This document shows positions 1 through 12,003 of a stretch of DNA of 64,000 bases, in pieces; the stretch's first letter is position 1, and the number at the start of each line of letters is the position of its first letter. A program made the translations under genes and the position numbers. Location of the stretch: assembly GCA_035041965.1 (NCBI GenBank), contig JAPYMA010002819.1:1-64000 (forward strand), written 5' to 3'. A model generated the notes under the pieces. The model was not told the origin of the DNA. It did not search any database and was given only the letters and a program-made list of their open reading frames with translations. Source of the stretch: Anisakis pegreffii (taxonomy: Eukaryota; Nematoda; Chromadorea; Rhabditida; Anisakidae).

Positions 1-3000
1 GTGTTTCACACTTTAATATGCTTCACAGATCCAAGTTTATGAAATTTTTTATGGCATCAGGAGTGTCCGGAACGTTGAAATTGATCTCGTGGATCGGTCT
101 GTTATTAATTTCAGGTTTCTTCGGATCTTTGAATGTTCGCTTGTTAGCCGTTGTTAATTAGTCAGTGGTTAACGAGCGAATAATCAAACAAACGAAGAAC
201 TTATGCCCTCCCGATAACCAGAATATTTTATTTTGCTGAAATTTTCCACGTGAACACAACACAAAATCTTTTTACTCATCTTTATTTATTAAACATCTTT
301 CATAATACACATATACACAATTACTATTGAACATCGCTTTCATAATGTGGTCAAAACATCCTTTTAGGTGCATAGTAATCATCACAAGTCGATTTATCTC
401 AATACATACAATTTTTAACACAAACAATTAAAAGCCAATGAAAATTGTATAACACCAGTTATTAATATTCACCTTTATTATACAACATTACCCAACATTA
501 TTATTTACAGGAATATTTTCATAATGCAGACACAACATCCTTTTAATTTCATAAGTTAATTCATCATTTTTATTCATTAAAAATCTTTCATAATGTACAT
601 ACACGCAATTACTATTAAGTATCATCTTCATAATGTAGCCAATTATATAATAACCATCACAAATTGGCTCAATTGAATGCAAACAATCTTTATCAACAAT
701 ATTAAAAAGCAATGAAGACTGTGTGCGAACTCTGGTGGTATTCTAAAAAAATCCTTCAAACATAAACAAATATCACAGAGAAGAGAATGAAAACTAATGT
801 AAGACCATGACAACTTCGTTATGAATGTAAATTAAACCAGTTGAGTTTTAATTTATTGAAAATGATTGACTATGAAAGAAAAACCGAAAGTCCTTCATAA
901 TAAATTTCTGAATATATTATGTGAATGATTACAATATTCCTTCAATTTTATAGTTGCAAATACGATTACATTAAATAAAACAGACAAAATAAAACATTTT
1001 GTAAACATTTCGATAACATCACAGTAAACATAACAAATCATAAAGAACACAGTAAAAATTAACGAAAACTCCATCAGGAATGTACACTAGAACAATTACA
1101 TTCTGATTCATTCAAATGCGCTTACCAGAGCTCGAGCTCATCCCAATTTGAACAATATGCCACAGTTTAACGTTACAAACTGGACTAACCAGATGCTAGG
1201 GACTATGAATAACGAATAATCTAAGCCTACGGCCAAAAAATACCACGATTCTGAGAAAAATATTCATTGAACAGACATCAAACCGAGAAAACAATCAAGA
1301 TTAACAATGAAAGTAATTCCCGACAACATAACAACTATCAGTGTGAAAAATACATACATAAATTATCCACTCGTCATAATTAACGCCACTTAATTAAGAA
1401 ATATATCAATGGCTTATCGTCTGAAAATCCGGGAAGCTGGAGCCCGGAATCCATAGACCTCTCACAGGGGAAGAGATTTCGATTTAATATCAGATGTATA
1501 GCCCAGAATTAAGTCACTGTCTGCGGGCATCGACTACGAACGTCAATCTCACTGACCACAAATATCCCGGATATCACAACTTTGACGATGCGTACATAGG
1601 GATTTGCAAACAACAAGATGAACGCCAACATTAAATTTCGCCGGTTCGCCTTCGTTGTGAGAACCTTTGAGCGCACTTTCAAATTGGGTGCAAAATTTTG
1701 ACAGTTTTTTGCCTATAATTCTGCCGAATATCCACCAAATCGGCATTGTAGCTGTTAGAAATATTGATAAATGGGTCCCGAACTTAACCTGAAGTTAAAA
1801 TCCAAAAAGATTCAGTGCTGACCGAGTTTGAGCGCAAAATCGGTAATGGGAACGTATCGTAGAAATATTTTGCCCACCCCTCACTTTTCGGACTTTTCAT
1901 TCGGCAAATCGCTGCGCCGGCCGATGGTTGGCAGTGAGCCAAGGTCTAGTGAAGCGTATGCGTTTCATTTGTATTTTAATGGTAATTTTCTATTTAATTA
2001 GCAATAATTATGATGATTTTGTTTGTTATATTTGTCTTCTTCACACTAATTATTGTTCCGCACTCTCCAATTGCTAAATTGCCGTAATTTCATACTGAAA
2101 AACGTTTAACTTTCGGTTTAAAAAGTTGAACGTTTCTCAGTTTTTCCAGTCTCTAGTCTGTTTAATGAGTACTTTTGGTACTGTCACGGGTATTTTTTAG
2201 CCCAAAGATTAGATTTTCTGCTGTTCATACCCTCTAGCAGCGGATAAGTCTAGTTTTTAATGCTGAAATATAATAGCTTCCTTCTGTGAAGCACTATTCA
2301 GTCAGCATAATTAGTTGTCCTGACGTGAACGCTCATTACTCCTCGCACTTTCCCCTAGAAGAGCTGAAGCTTCGCAAGATTTAATCTTTGCTTCTTTAGT
2401 GTTTCGGTATAAAATTATAGCTAAACTGATTCCAGGTCCTTTTAGGTACCACTTCGTTTCTTTATTGTTTTCAAGGCAATTTTCTTTGTCATTTTTCTGG
2501 TTTCATTTGGTTTTCCTTGATTCCAGGTTTGTCTGGTTCTAGTTCTCGGTTACTCAATAAAAGAGGCTGACCACTTGTTTACCAATCTCAAATGACCACT
2601 TATTTTATAAGTCCACAAAAATGTGTCCTCATCGTCGATTCGATGAAAACCATTTCAAGATCATCTCATCATTTGATATTATTATCTGCTTCTGTGATTA
2701 CCCTCAACTCGAATTTCGGTCTCTGTTTTATTTGATTTAATGAATCAAAATGTAATTCTTTTGATTTGCATCCATAATGAAGTTATCATTATCTTCGATT
2801 ACTTTTTGTTCAATTCTCTATGATATTTATGTATGTTTGCAGAATTTTTCATAGTGTTATCAATATTTCCATGTGATTTTTTTAATTGTTGAATGTTCCT
2901 GATTGATAAAAGTTGAATGAGATGTTCTTAATTGGTAAAAGTTGAATATATTCAATTAGATTAATTTCTGATGTTTATTATAAAATTAAAAGCGTGTTGT

Positions 3001-3335
3001 GACTGTATTGTGAAAATAATATTGTTTACAGTAATGATGTATATGTGTGTTATAATAATAAAGATTAATATCAAAACTGGTGTTGTATTCACATGGAAAC
3101 TTTCAACGAAATAAAATATTGAACAGGACATCGATTCTTCGTTTGTTTGACCGTTCGCTTATTGATCACTTGCCAATCAACAGCGGCCAATAAGTAAACA
3201 GTCGAAGGCCCGAAGAAGACCTGAAATTAATTACAGGCCGTTTCATTGAAGCAAATTCGACGTTCCGAGCATTCGGGACGAAAAAAATATTCCGGTAAAG
3301 CTAACACTGAAGTATATTAAAGAGTGAAACATGAA
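1..3335. repeat. Long inverted-repeat (foldback-type) element, left end cut by window
   Basis: Bases 1 to about 560 match the reverse complement of about 2960 to 3331. For example, the stretch around 95-115 containing TTAATTTCAGG, CAAACAAACGAAGAA near 187-201, and CACCAGTT near 452 all recur inverted near 3215-3230, 3135-3150 and 3075-3083. By eye, similarity is roughly three quarters, with small gaps. The left arm also carries an internal direct duplication (about 265-440 and 555-715) with shared blocks such as ATCTTTCATAATG and CACAATTACTATT. The middle has no open frame beyond about 65 codons and no recognisable transposase. This looks like a non-autonomous DNA transposon or foldback element of at least 3.3 kb. 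Its true left end, and hence any target-site duplication, lies outside the window. Confidence 0.75.
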
Positions 3336-4860
3336 GCGAACACTCAAAGTTCGACATCACATTAATTCGTTCCGAGAGCCGACCGATGTTCAAAAAAAAT
3401 CGCTCGTTTGAATAATGGCAAAAATTTTGCGGATTCGAAAAGTTTTTGGAAAGATGCAATCGAAAAGTGTCAAAAATCATTGACGCTGCGCGGAGTTGAA
3501 CCTGCGAACCTTAGTGCGGTTGAACGATTGTATATAACAACTGCACCATTGAGCATGACTGTTGTTTTGAAAGCATTTTTCTCACCTGAGGTCTCTCGAA
3601 ATGCCATAATTTTGTATTTTTTGTGATCTACTCATCACCTCGAATCGATTGGTACCAAAATTATTGAAAAATGATGAAAAAATTTTTGGGCCAAAAATTC
3701 CACAAAAATCCTGACTATACCCCTTACGATCTCAAAATCCGCATATTTGAGGTATCATATCTCAGCTCGGGATTAACATTTTGAGATGCTCTAAACGGTT
3801 TTGGGGTGATCTCGGCTATATGAACAAGCATAAAACAAGAACTGTTCCGATCAACGAACAAAAACCCGCGTTTCGAGATCCCAAAAACCGCAAAAAGCGT
3901 CATTTCAGGATTTTCGGCCGATGGAGTCATTTTTTGAAGATATCATAAATCTGGTATCAATCGAGCTGGAATGAGGTAGTAAATGCAATGAAAGACAAAT
4001 CAGTTCAATAGCTGTAGCCGTTCTTGTGTTTTGACCGTAAAATGCGGTACCGCTCAAACTTGACTGTTCTTTTGGATGATATTTCTGAACTCACGTCTCA
4101 CATGAACCCATAATTTTGCACTAGAATTATAATCAGTGACAACGGTCATTAATTGAATCGTTTCAATGGTTAAAATGCTCGTTTCGTGATGGGATGTGGA
4201 TTTGACGTAGTAGATGAATGGGAATTATTTCATTTTCGTGTTTCATCATTTAATATGCGATTGATTCTTTCAAATGTTTCAGAAATTGAAGCCTCTTGAA
4301 CGGCACTGCCTGAACGATTCGAACTGAGAGAATTTCGCGGAATTGCTCTTGATGGTATTGATCATTTTGGTTTACGAATAAGTGAATTTGACCGTAATTG
4401 CAATGAAAAGAACTGTGCGAGTCTCTTCCATGCTAAAGAGAATACTGCAAGCTCTCTTCTGCATTGAAGAGAACTATGCAAGCTCTCTTCTGCATTGAAG
4501 AGTACTGCGCGAGTTCTCTTTTACAGTGAAGAGTACTGCGCGAGTTTTCTTCAATGCTTTTCAGTGGATGGAGTCATTTTTTGAAGATACCACAAATTTG
4601 ATATTAAACGAGCTGGAATGAAGCACTGAACGCAATGCAATACAAATCAGTTCAATAGGTGCAGCCGTTCTTGTGTTTTGACCGCAAAATTTGGTACCAT
4701 TCGACCTTGACTGTTCTTCTGGAAGCATTTCGCTCACCTCACGTCTCTCATGTACTTTTCGTGATCCATTCGTTAAGTTAAATCGGCTGATGCCAAATTT
4801 ATCGAAAAGCTCCGTAGATGTGGAATTAATCACAGAACGAATTGTTTCTGTTGTAAATTT
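3336..4860. repeat. Degenerate dispersed repeats, two to three copies
   Basis: A block of roughly 190 bases at 3900-4090 recurs in direct orientation at 4555-4750. Shared pieces include GATGGAGTCATTTTTTGAAG, AAATCAGTTCAATAG and CCGTTCTTGTGTTTTGACCG. A third, weaker relative at about 3540-3680 shares the segment with TTGACTGTT, AAGCATTT, CTCACCT and the following GTGATC and CGATTGGTACCAAA. The short open frames inside are not related to any protein I know. I read this as decayed mobile DNA, possibly debris of one element family inserted more than once. Confidence 0.6.
4402..4563. repeat. 31-base tandem repeat, about five copies
   Basis: Copies run 4421-4450, 4451-4481, 4482-4512 and 4513-4543, with partial copies on both sides. 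Each unit has the form CTCTCTTCTGCATTGAAGAG followed by a variable AACTATGCAAG-like spacer. Within each unit, CTCTT and AAGAG face each other, so every copy can fold into a small hairpin. The array sits between the two copies of the dispersed repeat. Confidence 0.8.
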
Positions 4861-4863
4861 AGT

Positions 4864-7800
4864 TTGAACGTTAGGTTTGCAATCTGTCTAATTGGTTTTT
4901 TTATTAGAATCGCAGTATTTGCCGGTCGTACGCTTAGACTGTTTGCCATTCACGCTCTCTAGCGTTTGCTCCATACACATATGCCCCAAACAAGCACACA
5001 CGCACTCAATATTCTTCGCGATCAACTCATCATTGCAGTAGTGAAGAAAAACAGAAAATGGAGAAAGAACTAATGAGAAACTGAAAAAAACTGGAGAAAT
5101 GAATCACAATCATGGAACAGATCTGTAATTTTAATTAATTATTCTCGATTTTTGGTTCTTTGTTTGCCTATAACCCGTCGACATTAGTTCAGTGTATGTG
5201 CATCATTCAGCGCTTTCAGCTGGCTTCCTTCATTCATATCTATTCAATTCATTCATCCATTTCGCCGCTCATCCAATAATTCTATCTCGTTTCATTTTCA
5301 TTACATTTCTTTCAAATTCATTCCGGCTCATATTGCACACTCACTGATCTAATAGCAATTCTAATCTCAGTCAGTCGACCACATGCCAGCATTGCGTCTC
5401 AGCTGTAGATCTTCAACAAGTGAACACTCACTTCCTCATAATTAATCACAAAGCCATGTAGTCATCTAGTATGAACCTGTGCTTCTAGTAAGTGCCTAAA
5501 CTTCACTGTAACCATTCAGTGATAGAATCGAATCGTGAGATCATGACGATGCAATTGAATGATTCACTTTACTTCATCAGCATAGTTGCTGAAGAGTTCT
5601 TCTTATTGACATAACTTCCACAGTGCCTAACACAACACCAGTGAAAATCTTATTGAGCGTTTAAAATTTTCAGCTCTTTGATTTCTTATTCAGCGTTCAA
5701 AATTCTCAGCATTTTATTGCTAGCAGTCATCGAACATCTTGAAAACAATCGTAAAACCTCAAAGTACAATGCAATCACGTCTCAAATATCTAGCGAATCT
5801 CAAGTCACACGAATGAAACAAAACGCACTGAAGTATTCCATTTATTTCACTCGTTAACTCAGCGAAGAGATAACAATGGTTGAGCCCTTTGAAATGCGTT
5901 TAGCGATGAAAATCACCGGAAAATAGAGTTGAATCACGGAGAAACGCGAAGAAATAGTCGACGCTTAATGGCAAAAAAAAGAGAACTGCTCCCTCAAAAA
6001 TATCTGACAGCCGCAGATCACATTGCAGATTTATTGTATACGTTAACAGTTTGTGATGGATTTGTTTGTCGAGTACGAAGTAATAAGTTTCGGTTAGGGC
6101 TCTCTATATATCCACCTTTTGTGTTTATTCCTGAAGATCTTGAGTCTTAGGTTCGCAAACTTGATCAGCAGTTGTTGCAGAACTTAAGCTGAGTTCACAT
6201 ATGTATCCAATCTATTATTTTAAAACCATCAATTATTCTCACTGTCACATTTTCACAGCCTTTTTCAATTTCCAGTTCGCTTCCTTTCCTATCCGTCCAG
6301 TTGCCAATGGCCAACTTCGTGAACTAATCCCTCTGCGTTGCGTTAAATTCTATCGATCTTCCACAGGTTGTTTTTGTTTAGTTCTGCTTGTTTTTTAAGA
6401 AATATCAATCAATCAACGTGAAGATTAAATAGATTCGTTTCCTTAAAACCTTTTTGTTTTTTTCCTGAGATCTTCTTCTGCTCTGATCTGAAGTGTAAGT
6501 GTTGAAAATCTTAGACCTTATGACTGATTCTGTTTCATTTCACATTAAGCAGCACTAGCTAGTAATAGGTTATGATTCATTGTTCTTATTGACATCGATC
6601 TGTGATCGCTTCTAATCTCCTTAACTCGTCTTCCATGCATTCCATCAGGCAGTCTGCAAAATCATTATTTACAATTCGTATTTACACAAACCAAAACTCC
6701 TTTCAGTGGTGCGTGCATAGTCATTAATATAAAATGACAACAAAACAAAATCTGCGTTCTTTTGCTGCCTTAACAGTTATAAAACATTCTTTTGTATTAT
6801 ATTCTCTTCTGATTGTGAGTTTTCAAGCGGTAATTGATGGCTCAGTCAAGCAATCGAATAGTAACAGATCAAGATATATTGATAATGTGATCAGTTTTTG
6901 CGATGTAATAAAACTTTCTTCACAATATTTCTGACAACATTTCTTTTTCATTTCACATTAACCACTAATCGCAAGACGTGATGAACTCAACTGAGGAAAT
7001 TTCACTCGATTGCACTCAATCGTTGTTTCATCTGTCTGTAATGCTTTCGTTTTTCATAAACTGGATTCGCTGAATTGAAAAAATTAAGGAATAAATTTTG
7101 TACTTGTTCGAGTGCATGAGTGGAGCATTTGATGTGAAATAATGAGATGTATCTGTAAATTTAGATTTGACATCTGCAACTGTTCAGTGTTAACTGGTTT
7201 CGTTGTGCAATATGACGAGAGTTCATTACCATTATTCATTCGTTCAATCGTCTCGTTATTGGTATTACAGCTGTTATAACTCATATATTATTGCTGGAGT
7301 GTTATTATTGTCATTGTTGAAAGTATGAGTTGAACGTTTGCGAATGTAACAATTTTCATTTTTCCTTGAATCACGTCATTTTCTGTCCAGTTTTCACTTA
7401 AGTTATCTCCTAAATGCCTTGATTTTTACCTCAATTTTCATTCAATGACGTTTTAGAGACTTTGGTCGTTTTTTTTCGATGCTTTCATAGACGGCGTATA
7501 TAAAGTAATGCATCTTCTTATTTTCAAGGATTTTTGCTGATTTTGATTAATTGTTGCGATTGGTATGAGAATTATCAATATTACTGTTATTAATAACATC
7601 ATTGTATCGTCATCACTGGCAATTGTTTGATTTTTTGGCATTACTATCAGTAGTATTGCTTTACTGTGTTTCTTATTTATTGTAATTGCCTTCATTACTG
7701 TAAATCTATTGCCTCTTATCATGATATTATTAATATATTATCCGGTCAGAGCAGGGAATTTCACTAACACAAATGGATGATTAGGATTATTAGCAGTTTC

Positions 7801-9269
7801 CAAGCGCATCGAGTTATTAATTTTGTTGTTAAGGAAAGCAATTTCATCATTTGTCTCATCGGATATTAATTTCTTATGATGTGTCCCTGGCTGTCTTACA
7901 TTTCCGATTATTACGATAATAAAGCGGTGCTAAAAAGCTCTCGGCTTGACTGAAACCGTGAGCGTTTTCTCATAAATTCAACATTCGGTCATCCCTCGTA
8001 ATTTTGCCTTAGGTGATGCCTGAGGTGTGCAGTCAAGCGTAGTTTGGGCGAAGATGAATAAATAAAACATAGGATATAAAAATGAATTGTTTACACGATT
8101 GAAATTGTCTGAGTTTCTCTTCTTTTTTTTGTCAGTTTTCACGTTTGAAGTGAAGCGGAACGAGCTGAAACAAAATTGCAAATGTTGTGTTCGGTCAACT
8201 GTAACGATGTGTTGAAACGGCCAACTCGTTACGTTTATTAAGGTGTGTCTCTTCACAGCTGATGTTTTATGTGATGAAGTACTTTCAAACTATGAAACGA
8301 TCGCGTAAGCATTATGGCGCATTTTGCGTTCGTTTCATTCGGATCATAGCAAAACCCCGATACTTCATCCATCTCAGTTCTATACTCGTCCTGAAACGCC
8401 CGTCTCTTATCCTCCTCGCTATACGGGTCCAGAAACTGCGCAAAATTCCCCAATCAAGGCCTTAGCCTTGAAATTTCTGCCCCCTCACTTCCGTCCCTCT
8501 TCAGTCGACTTCCGATTCGCACATTCTTTTGGACAATGTTCGGGTTTTTGCGGTAGTTAGTTTTGCATCGTATCGCATTATTCTTCATTTTTATCATCAT
8601 TTTAGAAGTGCTCATTCAAGAAAAGAAAACGCGACAAACAACAGAGTGGAAGTCGAATAATAGGACGGCTGAGCAGAAGTAATTTTTCAAATTCTCGGAA
8701 ATTCGATCGAAATTCCTAAAAAGAAGTTCAGTCTCAGCAACTTCAACGAGACGAGTGTAGCGTTCTGCTTGTTGATGTAAATCAATTTCGCAATTTAATA
8801 TATTGTCAAACAATTGTTAATTTCACTGGTGAAGTTGCGTTATTTATTGCTGTTATTGTGCTATTATATTAAGCTGTATTAATTCATCATCACCGTTCTA
8901 ATATTATGCTTCCGTATCAGGTCAGTTTTGTCAAATTCTTATTGAACATTAGACATTAGACTGGTTGAAATTTCAATTGTGGTTCTCGAAGGATGTTTAT
9001 TAGCGAAATGAAGTTCAAGTAGAGAATTTAATCGTTTAATTTGTAAGCAGTTTTCTAATAATTCACATTAGAAACTGCTGATTGAAAAATTAACTCACTA
9101 GCGATCATACATATTTTTACAAGTACAAGATCGTTCATACCTTGAATTGTTCACGCATGCACATTTGATACAGAAATCTTGGAAGGAGGTTAATATCAGC
9201 TGTTTCGATGCCAGTTGTTTAAGAATACAAACATGATTAGATTTTGAGATTTTTTATCCAATATTTTAG
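4864..9269. other. No gene recognised
   Basis: I see no exon chain with homology on either strand here. A short stretch at 8253-8560 is more GC-rich and open in several frames at once (see findings). The rest is AT-rich with scattered ATTATTATCA-type low complexity. Confidence 0.5.
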
Positions 9270-9651
9270 AAAATTCATCTTAAAATCTATATTTAAGGCC
9301 ACTATCCGGTGCGCAACGTTTTTGATGTGCATATTTGGAGCGGTTAGCGAGGCGTTGAGATGTCGTTACGGAGGAAAGGTTCGACATTATGGTCGAATTC
9401 TATCGATTCCGGGCTCGAACCAGACCTGCTTGCCGAGCACACATTATTGCTTGCAACTTCATTTTGATTATTTTGCAGACGATGGTAGGTGTTAATGTTA
9501 TTATTATCATCGTGTGTGTGTGTGTGTGATTGTTGAAGTGTTGATGTTGAAGAGGAATTTAGGTCGATACAATGGTGTGTTACGATTGTGCGACGGTGAG
9601 ATGACGGGCTTCAAGGAGAAGTTCTGTATGGTTGGTGATCTATCTTATTGA
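9270..9651 (+). CDS. Small secreted cysteine-rich protein, ET-module-like (5' end unresolved)
   Basis: Two exons join in frame: about 9270-9484 (donor GTAGGT) and 9563-9651 (acceptor AATTTAG), ending at TGA 9649-9651. The segment before the first cysteine is a plausible secretion signal: lysines, then the hydrophobic run ATFLMCIFGAVSEA. The mature part starts LRCRYGG and has five cysteines in the arrangement C-x19-C-x6-C-x20-C-x13-C. The marks THYC and LRLCDGE fit the nematode ET module, a secreted cysteine-rich domain of unknown function. The first in-frame ATG is at 9325 and leaves too short a signal. A 5' exon ending in phase 2 therefore probably lies upstream of the TTTTAG at 9264-9269, and I could not fix it. 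The family call rests on cysteine spacing only. No partner gene is adjacent. Confidence 0.5.
9513..9528. repeat. (TG)n microsatellite in an intron
   Basis: About seven GT/TG units lie inside the single intron of the small cysteine-rich protein gene. Confidence 0.85.
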
Positions 9652-12003
9652 ATGCGATTGATTTTGCGTTTTATGAGAAGTCATAATTTTCGACATTTTT
9701 TCATGTCAGGCAAAATCAAGTGCAAATCAAGTGTACAATCGTAAATTTTTTCAATTTTTCGTATTGTCTTTTGACAGCAGCGATTTTTGATAGATTCTGC
9801 ACACTTGACTTGCGTAATTACATTGTAACGCTGTCGTTGTCGTTGGTTTCATACGAGGGGTGATGTTTATGCAGCAGTTGATTTTGGTTGTTGTCAAATG
9901 AAGGTTTTGGAATGTGATTGAATTGGTTCAGGTTGAAGGATGTACGACGCAATACGACTTCGAAGGAGGCAAAGCGCGAGTGTGCTGTTGTTCGACGGAT
10001 TATTGTGATCATTCGGCAGCATCGAATCTTTCGAATTTACCAATTCTCTTAATTCTACCTCTGTTATTAAGCCAATTCTTAGCGTAGACTATGTACTTTA
10101 TCATGTGAATGTACTGCTTACAGTCCATTTTTATACAGTCATTGTTGTTGTTTGCTAGTAAACGTGTACAATAACAAACTCGATAACTCGATCGATCACC
10201 ATTAACCAGTTCTGACCAAAAATGGAAATATAATAAATTTTTCAACGGGTCTTCATATTGTCATATCTGTTGTTCATACATCGGACATTCATTTCACACA
10301 TCATTTGAACAGTTATCCTGATTTCATACGGCTTTATGGCATTTGGGATTGGCATTTATGACGACGACCTGCTGCTGTGATGATAAGAAGAAATGAGTTC
10401 ATATGTGACATTTATGTGTCATGCATGCAGAAGAGTAGTGCTGAGACAAGCAAATATCACAGGAATGTGACGACGAAGGAAACGACATTGTCAGTCAGTT
10501 AGCTAGGATGGAAAACGTTAAGCTGTACGCGAGAATTTCTTTCATCAGAACATTAGGGACATCATTACGGCCAAACATGCGTGACTAATGCATTTGATTG
10601 CGTCTTATTATTTATAAGAGATAGTGAAGAGCCTGTATGCAGTCTGTGGGTTTATACGGACGGATAGAGCAGGTACCAGAAAGCATGAAACATATGAAAC
10701 AGGTAAATTGTAACAGAGCGCATATGCGAACATATGAAGTACAGGTAAAGCATGGATGGATGTTATAGGAATGCGACATTTAAGTAGAGCATGCATGAAC
10801 TCTACAGAAATAACAGGCAAGCATGAAGCAAGGAAAGGATGAAGAAATGAGGGATTGAATGAAGATGCATGATGAAGAGCAAAATAAACTATTATAACAA
10901 TACGAGTGTATCAAACAAGCAAAAAACTCAGGCATGTATTTGATGTTTGCGAAGTGAAATCGTATGCTACAAAAGCAAATATCATATCAGTGAGTGATTT
11001 TGAACGAATGCGAAAGGCACATAAATATATTGAAAGCAAAAGAAAACACTCTCGTCCCCAAACTCTTCATTTGTTCATTTCAAGTGAATGATTTTCATAG
11101 CTTTAGCTCGACGACATTCACCTTTGCTCGATTGTTATTATGATTAAGATTATGCAATAGTAAACAAAACACACACACTCAAATAGAAATGCTGATAGTA
11201 GCGAGTGATAAAATTCGTAGTGATATGATGTGATAAGGTGGTGTAATCACGATAATACCAAGAGTGGAACTGAGATTCACTTATTGTGCGCTCGTGTCGC
11301 TTGTGTCTTTCGATGCTTTCGTCTGTGAATAACCGATTTATTGATAACTGAATGATTCGCTTTGTTATCGACAGACACTCGATCAACTTGGACGGAGTTG
11401 AGTTGATAAGGAATGTTGGCAACAAACTTCAAATTTGATTTCTTATTTTTCCCAAACATTGTCGATGCTAGCTAGCATTATCATCTTAAATATTAAATGG
11501 CTTATTGTCAATATTATTCTCATCGATTTCAATTACTAGATTCAAATTTCGTTTATAAATTTCTTTTGACTATTCTTCGTTTACCAATAAACAAAGCTAG
11601 AGATGTGAATTTCATACGGTCCAATTTCAATCGTAATCTCGTTATTGCTACCAATCGCATGTATTCAGTCCGTCTATCAGCAAAATACTTCTTGTGCCCA
11701 TATTTTAACGTTTCATCTCGAGTTTGGCCACATGAGTAGATTGATTCTATTGCAGAATTTATCATTCACTACTTTTTCCAATGATGGTTACTCGAATGAT
11801 TACATTAACTGGGTTTGATATCGTTGTTTTGCTTTTCGCAGTGGAAGTTTGTGTGCTAATAGAATCATTTGGTGGCTTTCATAGTCCATCTTATTGTCCA
11901 TACATAGATAGATGTATATAGTGATGTATTTGTTTATTGCGTTTTGGATGGATTTGAGGACACATGCGTGATTTGTTATAGGTAAAGCGATAGAGAAGAG
12001 ATC
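9652..12003. other. Intergenic, upstream of the IQGAP gene
   Basis: No gene recognised. A T-rich stretch ending TTGTTATAG at about 11973-11981 precedes the IQGAP start codon by some 20 bases. It could be the acceptor of a 5' UTR intron or of spliced-leader addition. The rest is AT-rich with short CA and AAT runs. Confidence 0.5.

Noticed and set aside
5929..6150. 73-codon plus-strand open frame
   Set aside because: No homology, no convincing start or splice context.
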